Assembly: GCF_016909575.1 (NCBI RefSeq)
Contig: NZ_JAFBGA010000008.1
Location: 343,137-407,136 of the forward strand
From: Streptomyces sp. HB132
GTDB taxonomy: Bacteria; Actinomycetota; Actinomycetes; Streptomycetales; Streptomycetaceae
Direction: 5' to 3'
DNA: 64,000 bases
Shown: one piece after another, positions 43,069 through 52,229 of the stretch
Layout of the letters: each line of letters begins with the position of its first letter
Position numbering within the stretch: the stretch's first letter is position 1
Made by a program: the position numbers and the translations under genes
Notes under the pieces: generated by a model
What the model saw: the letters and a program-made list of their open reading frames with translations, nothing else
The model's database searches: none
Told to the model about the DNA's origin: nothing

Positions 43069-44433
43069 TCAGAGTCCTGACGCGTCCGGTCGCCTCGTCT
43101 CGGCGACCATACGTAGCCATGAGGGGTGAGTGGTGATGGCTCCAACTGGTCGTACGACGGGCCCCTGGGCCAGCCGAAGCCGCCAACGCGAGCCGACGAT
43201 TGCGGCGATGGAGATCGCCTCGGTCACCGCGAATCTGTCACCCATGCACATTCGTTTACCGGCGCCAAAGGGGATGAAGGCGTTCGGCGGCGGTTGGACG
43301 CGCTCCGGAAGCCACCGGTCGGGGTCGAAGAGCTGCGGGTCGGGATACAGGGAGGGATCCCGGTGCAGTGTGTAGGGGCTGAAAATCAAGTCCGTTCCTG
43401 CGGGCAGGTCGAAGCCGCCCAGCTCCACATCCGAGGTGGTCCGCCGAGTCACGAGCCATGCGGGGGAGTACAGACGCAGAGTCTCCGTGACGAGTCGCCC
43501 GGTGAAGGCGAGTCGGGGTATGTGCTCGGCTGTGAGTGGAGCACCGTTGAGTACGGAGTCGATCTCGCTGTGCATCCGTTTCTCGAGGTCGGGGTTGCGC
43601 GCCAGTTCGTAGAACAGCCACGCCATGACGACGGCAGTCGTCTCGGATCCCGCAGCCAGCAACCCGGTGATCTCGGACAGGACGTCGTCTTCCTCCAGGG
43701 GCGCTCCATTTTCATCAGTGAGGTTCAGGAGCAGTGACACGACGTCGTCGAAGGCGTCAGGCCTGCTCCTGTGTGCACTGATGATGTCTTCTACCGTCCG
43801 CCGCAGAATGTCGCCGGCCTCCTTGAGCCGGCGGTTGCCGGGTGTCGGTAGGCGTTCCAGCAGTCGCAGAGGAAGGAAAGCACGCTGGAGGGCGGCCATG
43901 AAGACCGTGTCGACGCTCCTGAGGATCTTGCCCGCCGCGTCGCGTGGCGGGTGCGAGGAAAACAGCGTCTCAGTGATCACCGACTGCGTGATCAACTGCA
44001 TCTCTGTTTTGAGGTCCAGTGTCGCGCCATCACGCCAGGGCGCAATGGTCTGCTCGATGGTCTTCACCATCGAGTCGACATAGCCGCTGACCTGCTTGTG
44101 ATGCAAGGAGGGTTGCACCAGCCGCCGCCGCTGCAGATGTCTTGCGCCTTCCGCCACGGGCAGGGCATCCTTGCCGAAGAGTTTCAGTTTCGCAAAGAGG
44201 ATGCCCTTGTCGAGGTGTTTCGGCAGGTGCCCGGTGAGCAATTCATGAATGAGGTCTGGGTCGTTGATCACCATCAAGGGCCTCGGTCCCACAGATATCC
44301 GCACCATGGGTCCGATATGGCGCAGCCCTTGTAGGAAGTGGAGGCGGGAGCTTCCGCCCGCGAGGGACAGAGCGTGTCCGAGGAACGGTAGCCCCCCGGG
44401 GGCCACTGGCGGAAGTTGGGGCTGAGCAGTCAC
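43069..44433 (-). CDS. Cytochrome P450
   Basis: 454 residues. Proline-rich start (PPVAPGGLPFLGHALSL), I-helix AAGSETTAVVMAW, K-helix ETLR, PERF-like FDPDRW, and the haem loop FGAGKRMCMG with the ligand Cys. The sequence style (GSETTA, LQRRRLVQPSLHHKQV) is that of bacterial P450s acting on terpenoids or fatty acids, such as pentalenene oxygenase relatives. No ferredoxin gene or terpene cyclase adjoins it. GTG 44433 start. Substrate unknown. Confidence 0.92.
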   Translation of the reverse strand: MTAQPQLPPVAPGGLPFLGHALSLAGGSSRLHFLQGLRHIGPMVRISVGPRPLMVINDPDLIHELLTGHLPKHLDKGILFAKLKLFGKDALPVAEGARHLQRRRLVQPSLHHKQVSGYVDSMVKTIEQTIAPWRDGATLDLKTEMQLITQSVITETLFSSHPPRDAAGKILRSVDTVFMAALQRAFLPLRLLERLPTPGNRRLKEAGDILRRTVEDIISAHRSRPDAFDDVVSLLLNLTDENGAPLEEDDVLSEITGLLAAGSETTAVVMAWLFYELARNPDLEKRMHSEIDSVLNGAPLTAEHIPRLAFTGRLVTETLRLYSPAWLVTRRTTSDVELGGFDLPAGTDLIFSPYTLHRDPSLYPDPQLFDPDRWLPERVQPPPNAFIPFGAGKRMCMGDRFAVTEAISIAAIVGSRWRLRLAQGPVVRPVGAITTHPSWLRMVAETRRPDASGL

Positions 44434-44960
44434 GGGAAGTTGTTCCCTTCTGCGCCGTGGATGGTGTTTGCTGGACGAGGCTGAGGACGTGGGTGCGATC
44501 GATCTCCGCGTCAGTGCAGCGCTGCAGTCTTTCCGACTCGGAAGGCCCAGCGCGATCGCAGGGGCACTGGTGCTACGCCTCCAGAATGAAGAAATGGGCG
44601 CTGTTCAGGTGTGGGCGTTCGCGGGGGCCTTTCATGCCCTTTCCGTTTCCTTGAAGAACGTTCGCGGTGGCTCTGGTCCACTTGCTGCGCCTGTGATTCC
44701 AGGATGCGGAGCGGAGGATTCCTGATGGGGTGCCATGTCGCTCATCCCTGGTTATCTTTGCGGTTATGGGTTTTCCACGCACATGTCGGGCATGTGCGTG
44801 TACATGTCGCAGGTATTCACGGAGTGGAGTGTAACGATCTCCGAGCCTGACTAAGGGCTTTCCCGTAAATGATCTACGAATGGGAACAGGGCCGCCCACT
44901 GGGGCTTTCGGGTCGTCGTCGGGTGGTGACGGTTTATGATTTCTGCGGTACGCCAGTGGG
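44434..44960. other. Gap without a gene between the P450 and the IS630 remnant
   Basis: 527 bp with no motif-bearing frame. The part 44730-44870 is relatively AT-rich and contains CATGTCGGGCATGTGCGTGTACATGTCG, in which CATGT recurs three times; this may belong to an old IS end. Confidence 0.4.
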
Positions 44961-45543
44961 GTGAGCTATTCGGAGGGCGGGGGCCTGACCGTTGAGCGTC
45001 GGGCGTTTCGTGACGAGGTCCGGCTTCAGGCCGGTCAGCGGTTCTCTGCGGGTGCGAAGGCCTCGGCGATCGCTGAGGGCTCGCGAGTGGGTGTGCGGTC
45101 GGTGGAACGCTGGCGCCGTGCCTGGCGTGAGGGCGGCATGAAGGGCCTGCGTCTACTCAAGGGCGGCCGCAAGAGCTGCTCCTGGCAGGACTGCCGAGAC
45201 CTCCTGGTGCGGGGCGCACATTCAGCTCGACGAACCGATCGTGGTGGTCTGGGAGAACCTCAACACCCGTATGCCGGCGGGCTGAAGCGGCACGAGGACG
45301 AACACGGCTGGCTCACCACCGCCGGCTTCCGCCGCAGCACCCGACCTGAATCCCGTCGAAGCTGTCTGGTCACTCGTGCGCAGAGCCATGGCCGACAACC
45401 TCCTCACCACACCCGACGACCTCGACCGCAAGTTCCGCAGTGAGCTGAGCAGAAGTCAGCTCCGGCCCCGTCTCATCGATGGCTGCCCCACCGCAACAGA
45501 ACTGGCCATCACCCCATCGACCCCGCCTCGCGAACCTCAGTAG
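44961..45543 (+). pseudogene. Decayed IS630-family transposase
   Basis: The first 70 codons encode the IS630 helix-turn-helix (QRFSAGAKASAIAEGSRVGV, RSVERWRRAWREGG). After about 45200 the reading frame changes and the DDE part returns with a deletion: HIQLDEPIVVVWENLNTRMP, HGWLTT, then in another frame DLNPVEAVWSLVRRAMADN up to a TAG at 45541. The central catalytic block is missing, so it is inactive. Confidence 0.75.
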
Positions 45544-45642
45544 CCGGACTCGGATGCGCGGTGATCCCGAGGCGCTGAAAGACCGCAGTGAACCTCTTCG
45601 AGTCGGCCACGACCGAGTGATGGGCCGTGAAGCGCAACAAGT

Positions 45643-45702
45643 GAGGCCCCGGGGCTGGTGATCGAGATGTCTGACGTCTCGATCACATGGCTCGGGGGCC
45701 TC
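45643..45702. repeat. Long imperfect inverted repeat (about 30-base arms)
   Basis: The left arm 45643-45671 (GAGGCCCCGGGGCTGGTGAT... ) and the right arm 45673-45702 (GACGTCTCGATCAC...GGGGGCCTC) pair over about 25 of 29-30 positions with almost no loop, making a 60-base hairpin. It lies 100 bp past the IS630 remnant, next to a stretch with coding-like codons on the minus strand. It may be an end structure of a mobile element, or a strong terminator. Confidence 0.55.
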
Positions 45703-45829
45703 GTTGGTCATCCATCCTGCCGCACTCGACCTGCCGATCGCCGGTCTCCCTCACGGGTGATGATCAGCATGGTGACCCACTCCACGAGTGCAGGCCGGTC
45801 GGCCGAGATCCTTCGGCGGTACGAGGGCT

Positions 45830-46441
45830 TCAGGCCCCTTCCTCCTGTGCGCGGGCGGTGCTGCCGGCCGGAGTGAGGCAGCGGCGCACGAGTGCGAGGG
45901 TGCGCTGCGTGACCGTATCGAGGGGGGTGCCGTTCTCGACGGCGGCCAAGGCGGTGTGCAGCATTCCGGCGATCAGGTCAGCCGTGAGCGCGGGCTCAGG
46001 AGCGCCGAGCTCCCGGACAGCGGCGCGGAACGGTTCGACCTGCTCCAGGTGGAGTTCCATCAGCCGCTGCCGGCAGGCCGGAGGAAGGCCGGCGTTCATG
46101 AGGGCGACGGCGGGCCGGTGTGCGCCTTCGGCGCCCAGGCGGAGGCTTTCCCCGAAGAACGCCTCGACGCGTTCCAGTGGGCCGCTCGCGGCGGCTACGG
46201 CGCGGGTGAGTGCCTCGTTCGAGCGCCGGAAGGCTTCCTCCGTGATGGTGGCCAGGAGGGCTGCCGAGGAGTCGAAGTACTGGTAGACGCTGGAGCGGGC
46301 CAGGCCCGCGCGGGCGCCGACCGCCGCCGGTGTGACGGCGGCGGCGCCCTCGTTGACCAGGATGTCGATCGCCGCCCCGATCAGCGCCTCGCGTTGCTGG
46401 GCGCGGTGCTCGGCGACGGTGGAGGCGTTGATCTTCGGCAT
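45830..46441 (-). CDS. TetR-family transcriptional regulator
   Basis: 203 residues. Helix-turn-helix at residues about 18-62 (REALIGAAIDILVNEGAAAV, GARAGLARSSVYQYFDSS), followed by an all-helical ligand domain. It sits directly downstream of the ABC exporter genes and is read the same way, so it probably represses that exporter. Confidence 0.9.
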   Translation of the reverse strand: MPKINASTVAEHRAQQREALIGAAIDILVNEGAAAVTPAAVGARAGLARSSVYQYFDSSAALLATITEEAFRRSNEALTRAVAAASGPLERVEAFFGESLRLGAEGAHRPAVALMNAGLPPACRQRLMELHLEQVEPFRAAVRELGAPEPALTADLIAGMLHTALAAVENGTPLDTVTQRTLALVRRCLTPAGSTARAQEEGA

Positions 46442-46503
46442 GCGGGGCGGACTCCTGAAGGGGTGGACAGGGCCGGGAACGCGGTGCCGGTTGGCGGCCC
46501 CCG

Positions 46504-47220
46504 TCAGGACAGGCGGCCGTCGACCATCTCCTGGACCCGGTCGGCAGCGTCCATTATCGCCGTATCGTGGGTGACCATGACCGTGGCCGTTCCGCGCTCG
46601 TGAGTCTGTTCGGCGATCAGCCGCACCGCCTCGGCGGACCGTACCCGGTCCAGTGCCGAGGTGGGTTCGTCCACCAGCAGGACGGCGGGGGAGGTCATCA
46701 GAGCGCGGGCCAGCCCCGCGCGCTGACGCTCGCCGCCCGACAGCTGGTGCGGACGGGACCCGGCGCGGTGGGTCAGTCCGACGGCTTCGATGAGTTCGTC
46801 CGCGCGGGCCCGGGCAGTGGTGTCGAGGCGGCCGTCGATGTGCACGGGCAGCAGGAGCTGTTCCCTCACGGTGAGGGAGGCCAGCAGGTTCGACTGCTGG
46901 AAGACGAAGCCGATGTGCCGAAGACGGGCTGCGGTGCGTGCCTTGTCCGACAGAGCGGTCAGCTCGGTGCCGGCGATGTGCACGGTGCCCGAGGTGGGCC
47001 GCTGGAGGCCGCCGGCGACGGCGAGGAGGCTGGACTTGCCGGACCCGGAGGGGCCGACGACGGCGACGAACTCGCCAGGGGCGACGGTCAGGCCGACGTG
47101 ATCGAGGGCGGTGACGGCAGTATCGCCGTCACCGAGGGTGAGGGTGACGTCGTCCAGGCGCAGCCCACCGGAGCCCGCGGTGTTCGCGGCGGCCTGGTGG
47201 TCGGTGGCGGGTGTGGTCAT
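46504..47220 (-). CDS. ABC transporter ATPase (MacB/LolD type)
   Basis: 238 residues. Walker A GPSGSGKSS, Q-loop FQQSNLL, signature LSGGERQRAGLARAL, Walker B VLLVDEPTSALD and the switch His in VMVTHDTAIM. It overlaps the permease gene by 4 bp (ATGA). With the FtsX-type permease it forms a mechanotransmission-type exporter or membrane-stress system. Confidence 0.92.
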   Translation of the reverse strand: MTTPATDHQAAANTAGSGGLRLDDVTLTLGDGDTAVTALDHVGLTVAPGEFVAVVGPSGSGKSSLLAVAGGLQRPTSGTVHIAGTELTALSDKARTAARLRHIGFVFQQSNLLASLTVREQLLLPVHIDGRLDTTARARADELIEAVGLTHRAGSRPHQLSGGERQRAGLARALMTSPAVLLVDEPTSALDRVRSAEAVRLIAEQTHERGTATVMVTHDTAIMDAADRVQEMVDGRLS

Positions 47221-48344
47221 CGGGTGGCTCCCAGAGCGGTCAGGGGGTCGACGGCGGTGATGCGGCGGACGGCAACGACGGCGCCCACGGTCCCTAGGCC
47301 GATGAGGAGGCCCGAGGAGGTGGCGATGGCCGGGGCGGAGAGGGAGAAGGGGGCCTTGCCGATCATCGCGCTGCCCAGGGCCAGGCCGACGGCGGTGCCG
47401 AGGGCCGTGGCTCCGACGAGCACGGCGACGACCTGGGCGAGCGCGTCGCGCAGGATGTATCCGGTGGGGGCGCCCAGTGCCTTCATCAGAGCGATCTCGG
47501 GCTTGCGCTGGACGGTCCAGACGGTGAAGAACGCGCCGACGACCAAGGCGGAGATGACGTACAGGAATCCCTTGATCAGGGCCATGGTGCTCGACTCGGC
47601 CTCGTAGCCGGGGGACGCGTCGAACGTGGCCTCCTTGGTCTCGGCGAGGGTCCCGGTTGCCTTTTCCACCGCCACGACGTCGGCGCCCGGCGTCAGGGTC
47701 AAGGCGACGGCTGTGGCCTGCCGGCTCGCGGCCTCGGGCAGGTCGCCGGGCAGGCCGAAGTGCAGATGCCGCCACGTGCCGAGGTCCGCGTAGACGACGC
47801 CGATGTGGCCGTAGGAGACGGTCTCATCGACCAGTCCCACGACCGTCAGCCGCACCCCGCTCCGGTCCGCGATGAGCACATCGCCGATCTCCACGCCCAG
47901 GTCGGCGATCTCCCGGGTGATCACGATGCCTGCGCCGCCCTCCTTCAGGCCCTCACCCTTGCTGGGGCTGGGTGCCAGGGGGGATTCCGGTGCCATGCCG
48001 AAGACGGCGAGGTTGACCTGCTCGCCCTTCTTGGCACCCTGGGTCACCTGGGCATTGGCCAGGGTGTTCCCGAACGGCTCTGCCTGCTCCACTCCTGGGG
48101 CCTCGGACCACGCCTGCCAGTCCTCCTGCTCCACGGTCGAGCGGGAGAACTGCTCGCTGGTCGCCTTCTCGTCGAAGGCCATGTGGGTCACGGGCAGCGC
48201 GCGCAGCCCGGATATGCCGGCGTCCGCCAGACCGGAGGCAAGCCCGGACAGAAGGACACCGAGCACGGCGATGAGCGCGACCACCGCACCCATCAGGGCG
48301 AAGCGACCGCGGGCGAAGCGCAGATCGCGTAGGGCAAGGAACAC
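47217..48344 (-). CDS. FtsX/MacB-type ABC permease
   Basis: About 375 residues: an N-terminal membrane helix (RFALMGAVVALIAVLGVLLSGLASGLADAG), a large extracytoplasmic domain (about 50-230) and three C-terminal helices (FLYVISALVVGAFFTVWTVQ; QVVAVLVGATALGTAVGLAL; IGLGTVGAVVAVRRI), with the KALGAPTGYI coupling motif. GTG 48344 with GGAGAG in front gives the usual beginning FLALRDLRFARGRFALMG; the frame to 48392 is unlikely. First gene of a leftward permease-ATPase-TetR operon. Confidence 0.88.
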   Translation of the reverse strand: MFLALRDLRFARGRFALMGAVVALIAVLGVLLSGLASGLADAGISGLRALPVTHMAFDEKATSEQFSRSTVEQEDWQAWSEAPGVEQAEPFGNTLANAQVTQGAKKGEQVNLAVFGMAPESPLAPSPSKGEGLKEGGAGIVITREIADLGVEIGDVLIADRSGVRLTVVGLVDETVSYGHIGVVYADLGTWRHLHFGLPGDLPEAASRQATAVALTLTPGADVVAVEKATGTLAETKEATFDASPGYEAESSTMALIKGFLYVISALVVGAFFTVWTVQRKPEIALMKALGAPTGYILRDALAQVVAVLVGATALGTAVGLALGSAMIGKAPFSLSAPAIATSSGLLIGLGTVGAVVAVRRITAVDPLTALGATR

Positions 48345-48541
48345 GGAGCTCTCCGAGCGATGAAGGGGATGAGGACACGACGAGCCGGACACGCCGTAGC
48401 TTTGCTTAAACTTGACGACGTGAGCGTCGGTATCTTATCCGATGTTGCCGACACACCTGTCGGTACGTTGTGCCGCGTACGCCGGCCGGACCCTCCAGCC
48501 GGACCGCCCCCGTGCGGGTGCGGCCCGGCTTCGCCTGAGGT

Positions 48542-49074
48542 TTGTGCCGGTCTCACCGACCGACCGAATCGCTCACGAGGCTTGGTCACCGAGCTGTTGA
48601 TCTTGAGGCCGGAAGCGGGCTCGCGGGTGAAGGCGGCTGCCGGCCAGTGGTCTTCCTGCTCACTCCCGGCCGGTGGGGTGATGCACCGCAGATGGTCGAG
48701 GTCCTCGGCAGGGTCCGCGTTCCCCGCCCCCAGGGCGGACGCCCCCGCACCCGGCCGGACCACTTGGGCGACGACAAGGCATACAGCTCGCGTCGGAACC
48801 GGCGCCACCTGCGAAGACGCCCGATCGAACACACCGCCCCCGAGCCGAAGGACCAGCGGGCCAACCGCAAACGTCGCGGTAGTGGGGGCGGCCGGCCCAC
48901 TGGCTTCGAAAACGAGATCTGCAAACGCCGCAACGAAGTCGGGCGAACGATCAACCGGCTCAAGAACTCCCGGGCCGTCGCCACCCGCTAAGACAAGCGG
49001 GCCTAGGTCTCCCACAGCACCGTCACCACCGCGGCTGTCCGGCTATGGCTCCTGGGGCTGAGCCGGCTGACTCT
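48542..49074 (+). pseudogene. C-terminal remnant of an IS5-type transposase
   Basis: The frame gives FLLTPGRWGDAPQMVEVLGR, GRPRTRPDHLGDDKAYSSR, HTAPEPKDQRANRKRRG and EVGRTINRLKNSRAVATR, all parts of the IS5-group DDE transposase end. A TAA stands where RYDKRA should continue (CGC TAA GAC AAG CGG GCC), and a TAG follows, so nonsense changes and loss of the 5' half mark it as dead. Confidence 0.75.
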
Positions 49075-49367
49075 CAGTCCCCCAGGAACCACAGGTACAG
49101 GCCCCGGCCGTCGAGAACCATCCGCCCCAGCTCGACCAACTCGCGCACGACCGCATCAGTCACCACGCCCGCAGGCAGTCGCGGTACCTCCGCCAACAGG
49201 GTCGACACCTGCCGGTGGTTGAAAACGGTGTCCGCGTACGGCAGCAGGTGCCCCAGCATCGGAAACGCTGACTGATCAAGACCAGCCAGCTCAGAACCCC
49301 AGACCACACCGTGCTCCGCGCGGGCCTCTATCGTGCCTTTCTCGCCTCGGACCTGGAGGTTAATCAT
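49074..49367 (-). CDS. Small hypothetical protein (97 aa)
   Basis: Soluble protein beginning MINLQVRGEKGTIEARAEHG, with LDQSAFPMLGHLLPYADTVF and VVRELVELGRMVLDGRGLYLWFL. Balanced composition and a preceding ACCTCC complement (good ribosome site) support a real gene. No family recognised. It ends against the IS5 remnant. Confidence 0.55.
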   Translation of the reverse strand: MINLQVRGEKGTIEARAEHGVVWGSELAGLDQSAFPMLGHLLPYADTVFNHRQVSTLLAEVPRLPAGVVTDAVVRELVELGRMVLDGRGLYLWFLGD

Positions 49368-49589
49368 GGTCAGACCCTATGGCCTCATGATCCGCCGCAC
49401 GGGGCCCAATGCCGGGCGGGCACGGTCTCGGGCGTCCCGAGGCCAGCTTCGATGCCTCCGGGCCGCCCGCTCCTCATGGCCTCGGAGCCCCAACTCGAAG
49501 TACCCCGTGCGCCTTGTTCACGCGCGGCTGGGAAGCCGGAACTCACCTCGCGACAGCCTGTCCCAGCAGTCACCCACGCGCGCGCGACA

Positions 49590-49964
49590 TCAGGGCGCGC
49601 CGCTGCCTCGGATGGTCCCGACGACGTCAAGGGCGTGGCGGGTGGACGGCCCGGAGATGATCCCAACGACAAGCACGACACTGCCGCCGATGATGGATCC
49701 CTCGATGGACGACGGGAGGTTGAGCAGGGTGATACCCACGGTTGCGGCAGTGCCCAACACCACGGCGGCAATCCAGCGCAACAGGCCACGGTCCCGTTGT
49801 GGGTTGATGTCCTTGATGACCCGGTCAGCCGCTGCCCGCTGCTGATCATCGACGACCTCGGCGCGGCCAAGGCGAGCGAGTGGGTCGAGGAAGTGACGTA
49901 CCGGCTGATCAACCGGCGGTACAACTACGAACCGGTCGAGGGTCGGTTCCCCAGCGTCGTGCAA
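49590..49964 (-). CDS. Hypothetical two-helix membrane protein, probably damaged at the N-terminus
   Basis: The C-terminal 65 residues hold two clear membrane segments (LLRWIAAVVLGTAATVGITLL and SIIGGSVVLVVGIISG). The N-terminal 40 codons, however, lie opposite a recognisable DnaC-like fragment on the plus strand, so this end is probably a deletion junction and the true start is lost or lies near 49850. Function unknown. Confidence 0.4.
   Translation of the reverse strand: MHDAGEPTLDRFVVVPPVDQPVRHFLDPLARLGRAEVVDDQQRAAADRVIKDINPQRDRGLLRWIAAVVLGTAATVGITLLNLPSSIEGSIIGGSVVLVVGIISGPSTRHALDVVGTIRGSGAP
49832..49924 (+). pseudogene. Fragment of a DnaC/IstB-like ATPase
   Basis: In one frame the DNA reads CPLLIIDDLGAAKASEWVEE then VTYRLINRRYNYE, the Walker B and following helix of DnaC/IstB helicase loaders (typically LLILDDLGAEK..EW....LY.LIN.RY). 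Nothing of the family is seen on either side. A gene fragment left by deletion. Confidence 0.6.
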
Positions 49965-50418
49965 GGTCGGTGAGTAGGCCGGTCAGGACGTCCGCCGTGC
50001 GCAAGGCTCCCTCGACCTCGCCCTGGACGGCGTCGGCCCGAGCCGCTTGGTGGAGACGGATCGCGTGCTGGGCGACGGTGCGGTGAATCGCCCCCTCCAG
50101 CACCATGCGTCCGTACACCGGAGCATGTTCGGTTCGGGGACACGCCTGGATCAGGGTGTGGGCGTACGCCGCGGTCAGCCCGCGCACGTGCTGTCCGGCC
50201 TCCTCGACCGCGTCGGTCACCCACGACAGCGGCAACGGACCAGCGGCCGAGAGCGCGGGATGCCCGTCGTTGCGCAGCTTGCGGAGGGCGGCGAACAGTG
50301 CCTGGTGGACGGGCCGATAGAAGTGGTCCGCAGCGAGCCACTCCAGGTGCGTGAGCTGCTCGGGGTCGAGGAGTGCGGCGCCGAGGACCGCCTGCTCGGC
50401 ACTCATCAGCGGGTTCAC
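49909..50418 (-). CDS. DnaB-like helicase N-terminal domain protein
   Basis: 169 residues. SAEQAVLGAALLDPEQLTHL, then HFYRPVHQALFAALRKL, and later AYAHTLIQACPRTEHAPVYG are the primase/loader-interaction domain of DnaB; the RecA-like motor is absent. Stand-alone copies occur in Streptomyces integrative elements and plasmids. GTG 50418 overlaps the stop of the upstream small gene (GTGA). Its 3' end runs 16 bp into the DnaC fragment on the other strand. Confidence 0.72.
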   Translation of the reverse strand: MNPLMSAEQAVLGAALLDPEQLTHLEWLAADHFYRPVHQALFAALRKLRNDGHPALSAAGPLPLSWVTDAVEEAGQHVRGLTAAYAHTLIQACPRTEHAPVYGRMVLEGAIHRTVAQHAIRLHQAARADAVQGEVEGALRTADVLTGLLTDLARRWGTDPRPVRSCTAG

Positions 50419-50645
50419 CGTCGGCCGCCGGGATCAGCGGAGGGCGTCTCGTCCTGCCGGATATGGAGGTTGGCGACTGCCTGGTCGGCAGCGGCCATCG
50501 ACAGGGCGAAGTCGTCCAGGGCGGCGGTGAAGGCAGGGTCGGAGGCGGGGATCGAGCCGGCCCCGCCGTCAAGCCACCACCGGCCACCGCGCAGAACGAC
50601 CGGAGTGTGGGCCAACCGCCCCTGCTGTGGTGTGGGCGCGCTCAT
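50415..50645 (-). CDS. Small hypothetical protein of a mobile-element operon (76 aa)
   Basis: Begins MSAPTPQQGRLAHTPVVLRG, with GRWWLDGGAGSIPASDPAF and DDFALSMAAADQAVANLHI. It overlaps the DnaB-N gene downstream and the coupling-protein remnant upstream by 4 bp each, so it belongs to the same element operon. Family unknown. Confidence 0.6.
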   Translation of the reverse strand: MSAPTPQQGRLAHTPVVLRGGRWWLDGGAGSIPASDPAFTAALDDFALSMAAADQAVANLHIRQDETPSADPGGRR

Positions 50646-51205
50646 GCTGACAGTCCAAGATCGTCCTGGCCGATGTTCTTCGCGAGGGCACGCTCGGTGA
50701 TCGCCTTCGTGGCGCGAGCGGAAGCCGGGCCGACCACCTTGGCGGAGGGCTCCTTGTACCAGGGCTTGAGGTTGAGCATGGCGACCCGGATGCCGGTGGC
50801 CAGTAGCAGCACCTTGCCCTTGGGCAGGCGGATGGCGTCCGGCGGCAGGATCCGCTCCGTGCGCATGCTCACCGAGGTGGACTTGCCGCCCTCGCTGGTC
50901 GACACCGAGGTGGTCTGGACGTCGTGGTCGCCCACCTGACGGCTGAGTCGGTCGGCGAAGTCGGCGTCGTCGATGCCAGATCCGATGATCTTGATGGTGG
51001 CGGCGGAGTACAGGGCGTCCATACCGGCCTCGCCCCAGCACCGCTGGCCCTGACGGTAGGACTGCAGGATCGTCATCGGGATGACGCCTCGGCTGCCCAG
51101 GTGGCTGTAGAGATCAGGGAGGTCCGAGATGCGGCACACGTTCGCCGCCTCGTCGAGGACGCACAGGGCGGGCGGGTCGAGTCGCCCGCCGGAGCGAGCC
51201 GGATG
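50642..51205 (-). pseudogene. C-terminal remnant of a TraG/TraD-type conjugative coupling protein
   Basis: In one frame from 51205 to the stop at 50642 the sequence reads GGRLDPPALCVLDEAANV, then SDLPDLYSHLGSRGVIPMTI, LQSYRQGQRCWGE and ALYSAATIKIIGSGIDDADF, the Walker B/TraM-recognition part of actinobacterial type IV coupling proteins. The Walker A half is missing; upstream codons belong to another gene in a different frame, so a deletion fused the two. Downstream the reading frame is intact. Confidence 0.72.
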
Positions 51206-52071
51206 TTGTGCTGCATGGCCGCACCGACGGCCTCGCCGATGCTGGAGTAGTACTCGGGCACGTTTGCCTCTTCGGGTGAGTGGTCTTTGACAGGTGAGTC
51301 GAGCGGGGACGCGCGACGTACTGGTGGCCGACGGCGAAGAGAGCCGCCGGGGTCACCGTCGGGGCGTCGCGGCGCGCGGCGGGTCGTAGTGAGCGGCGCC
51401 GTCTGGGAACTGGACGCCGAGGAGACCTTGGCCTGGTTCGCCGCAGGAGAAGTGGCCAGAGCGGCATCACGGTGATCACGGACGGTCCGTGCTGCGGAGT
51501 AGCTCGTCGAAGCGGCGCCGACGCGGCGTAGCTCGGCCTCGGAATCGACGAGTTCGGACTGGGTCGAGCTGATGAACTCCGAGGCGAAGCCGAACCGGTC
51601 GGCGAGCGCATACGCGTCCTCGTCCAGGTCGTTGGCCTGTTCTCCCGCTGCTTCCAGTGCCTCCCTGACACGCTCCAGCGCACCGTGCTCGGGGTGAAGG
51701 AGGTGGTCGACTGCCCGCTGAAGGCTGGCTCCGTCTTCGGCCGCACGGATCTGGTCCGTGATGCTGAGAAGTTCGGCTCCGGCGGCGTAGGGCCCCAGCG
51801 CATGCACCGGAGGGCTCAGCCGGGCCGTATCGAGAGACGGCGGGAGGGTGACGTCATAGCGAGCGGCTCGAAGCATCTCGGCCGCATGGCTGGCGATGGC
51901 GACCTGGTCGGCGAGCGGAGTGGTGGTGGGCAGGCGATGGCGTCGGCCGTGCCAGTCGTCGATCTGCTTGAAACCGGCGTGACGGAGGAGCTGCGCGGAG
52001 AGGTCATCAGTAGCGCCCTTGGCAACGACGCTGCCGCTGAACTCGGACGTGATGGTGATCGAGGTAGGCAC
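51073..52071 (-). CDS. Hypothetical mobile-element protein with a chimeric C-terminus
   Basis: The first 225 residues (MPTSITITSEFSGSVVAKGA, DDWHGRRHRLPTTTPLADQV, ASHAAEMLRAARYDV, QANDLDEDAYALADRFGFAS) form a coherent helical protein, as found beside conjugation genes in Streptomyces elements. A Pro/Arg/Ser-rich linker follows; then EYYSSIGEAVGAAMQHNIRLA resembles another gene start (GTG near 51263 with GAGG in front), and the last 45 codons lie out of frame over the coupling-protein remnant. The C-terminal third is therefore junk from deletion. Function unknown. Confidence 0.5.
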   Translation of the reverse strand: MPTSITITSEFSGSVVAKGATDDLSAQLLRHAGFKQIDDWHGRRHRLPTTTPLADQVAIASHAAEMLRAARYDVTLPPSLDTARLSPPVHALGPYAAGAELLSITDQIRAAEDGASLQRAVDHLLHPEHGALERVREALEAAGEQANDLDEDAYALADRFGFASEFISSTQSELVDSEAELRRVGAASTSYSAARTVRDHRDAALATSPAANQAKVSSASSSQTAPLTTTRRAPRRPDGDPGGSLRRRPPVRRASPLDSPVKDHSPEEANVPEYYSSIGEAVGAAMQHNIRLAPAGDSTRPPCASSTRRRTCAASRTSLISTATWAAEASSR

Positions 52072-52229
52072 GGAAGTCTCCGGGGCAGAGGGAGCGAAGG
52101 ACCCGTTGGAGGTGGGCCAGTGGGCAGAGCATCCGGCAATTCCGGGGTTTGGTCCGGCCGAGAATCGCTGGTAGAGGCCGCACGGTGGCGGTCAGCCGGG
52201 TGCCCCGCCGCAGCAGGGCACCCGGTCGG

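Noticed and set aside
45370..45711. 113-codon minus-strand frame over the IS630 end and hairpin
   Set aside because: Begins inside the inverted repeat and then runs antisense to the transposase remnant; no known motif.
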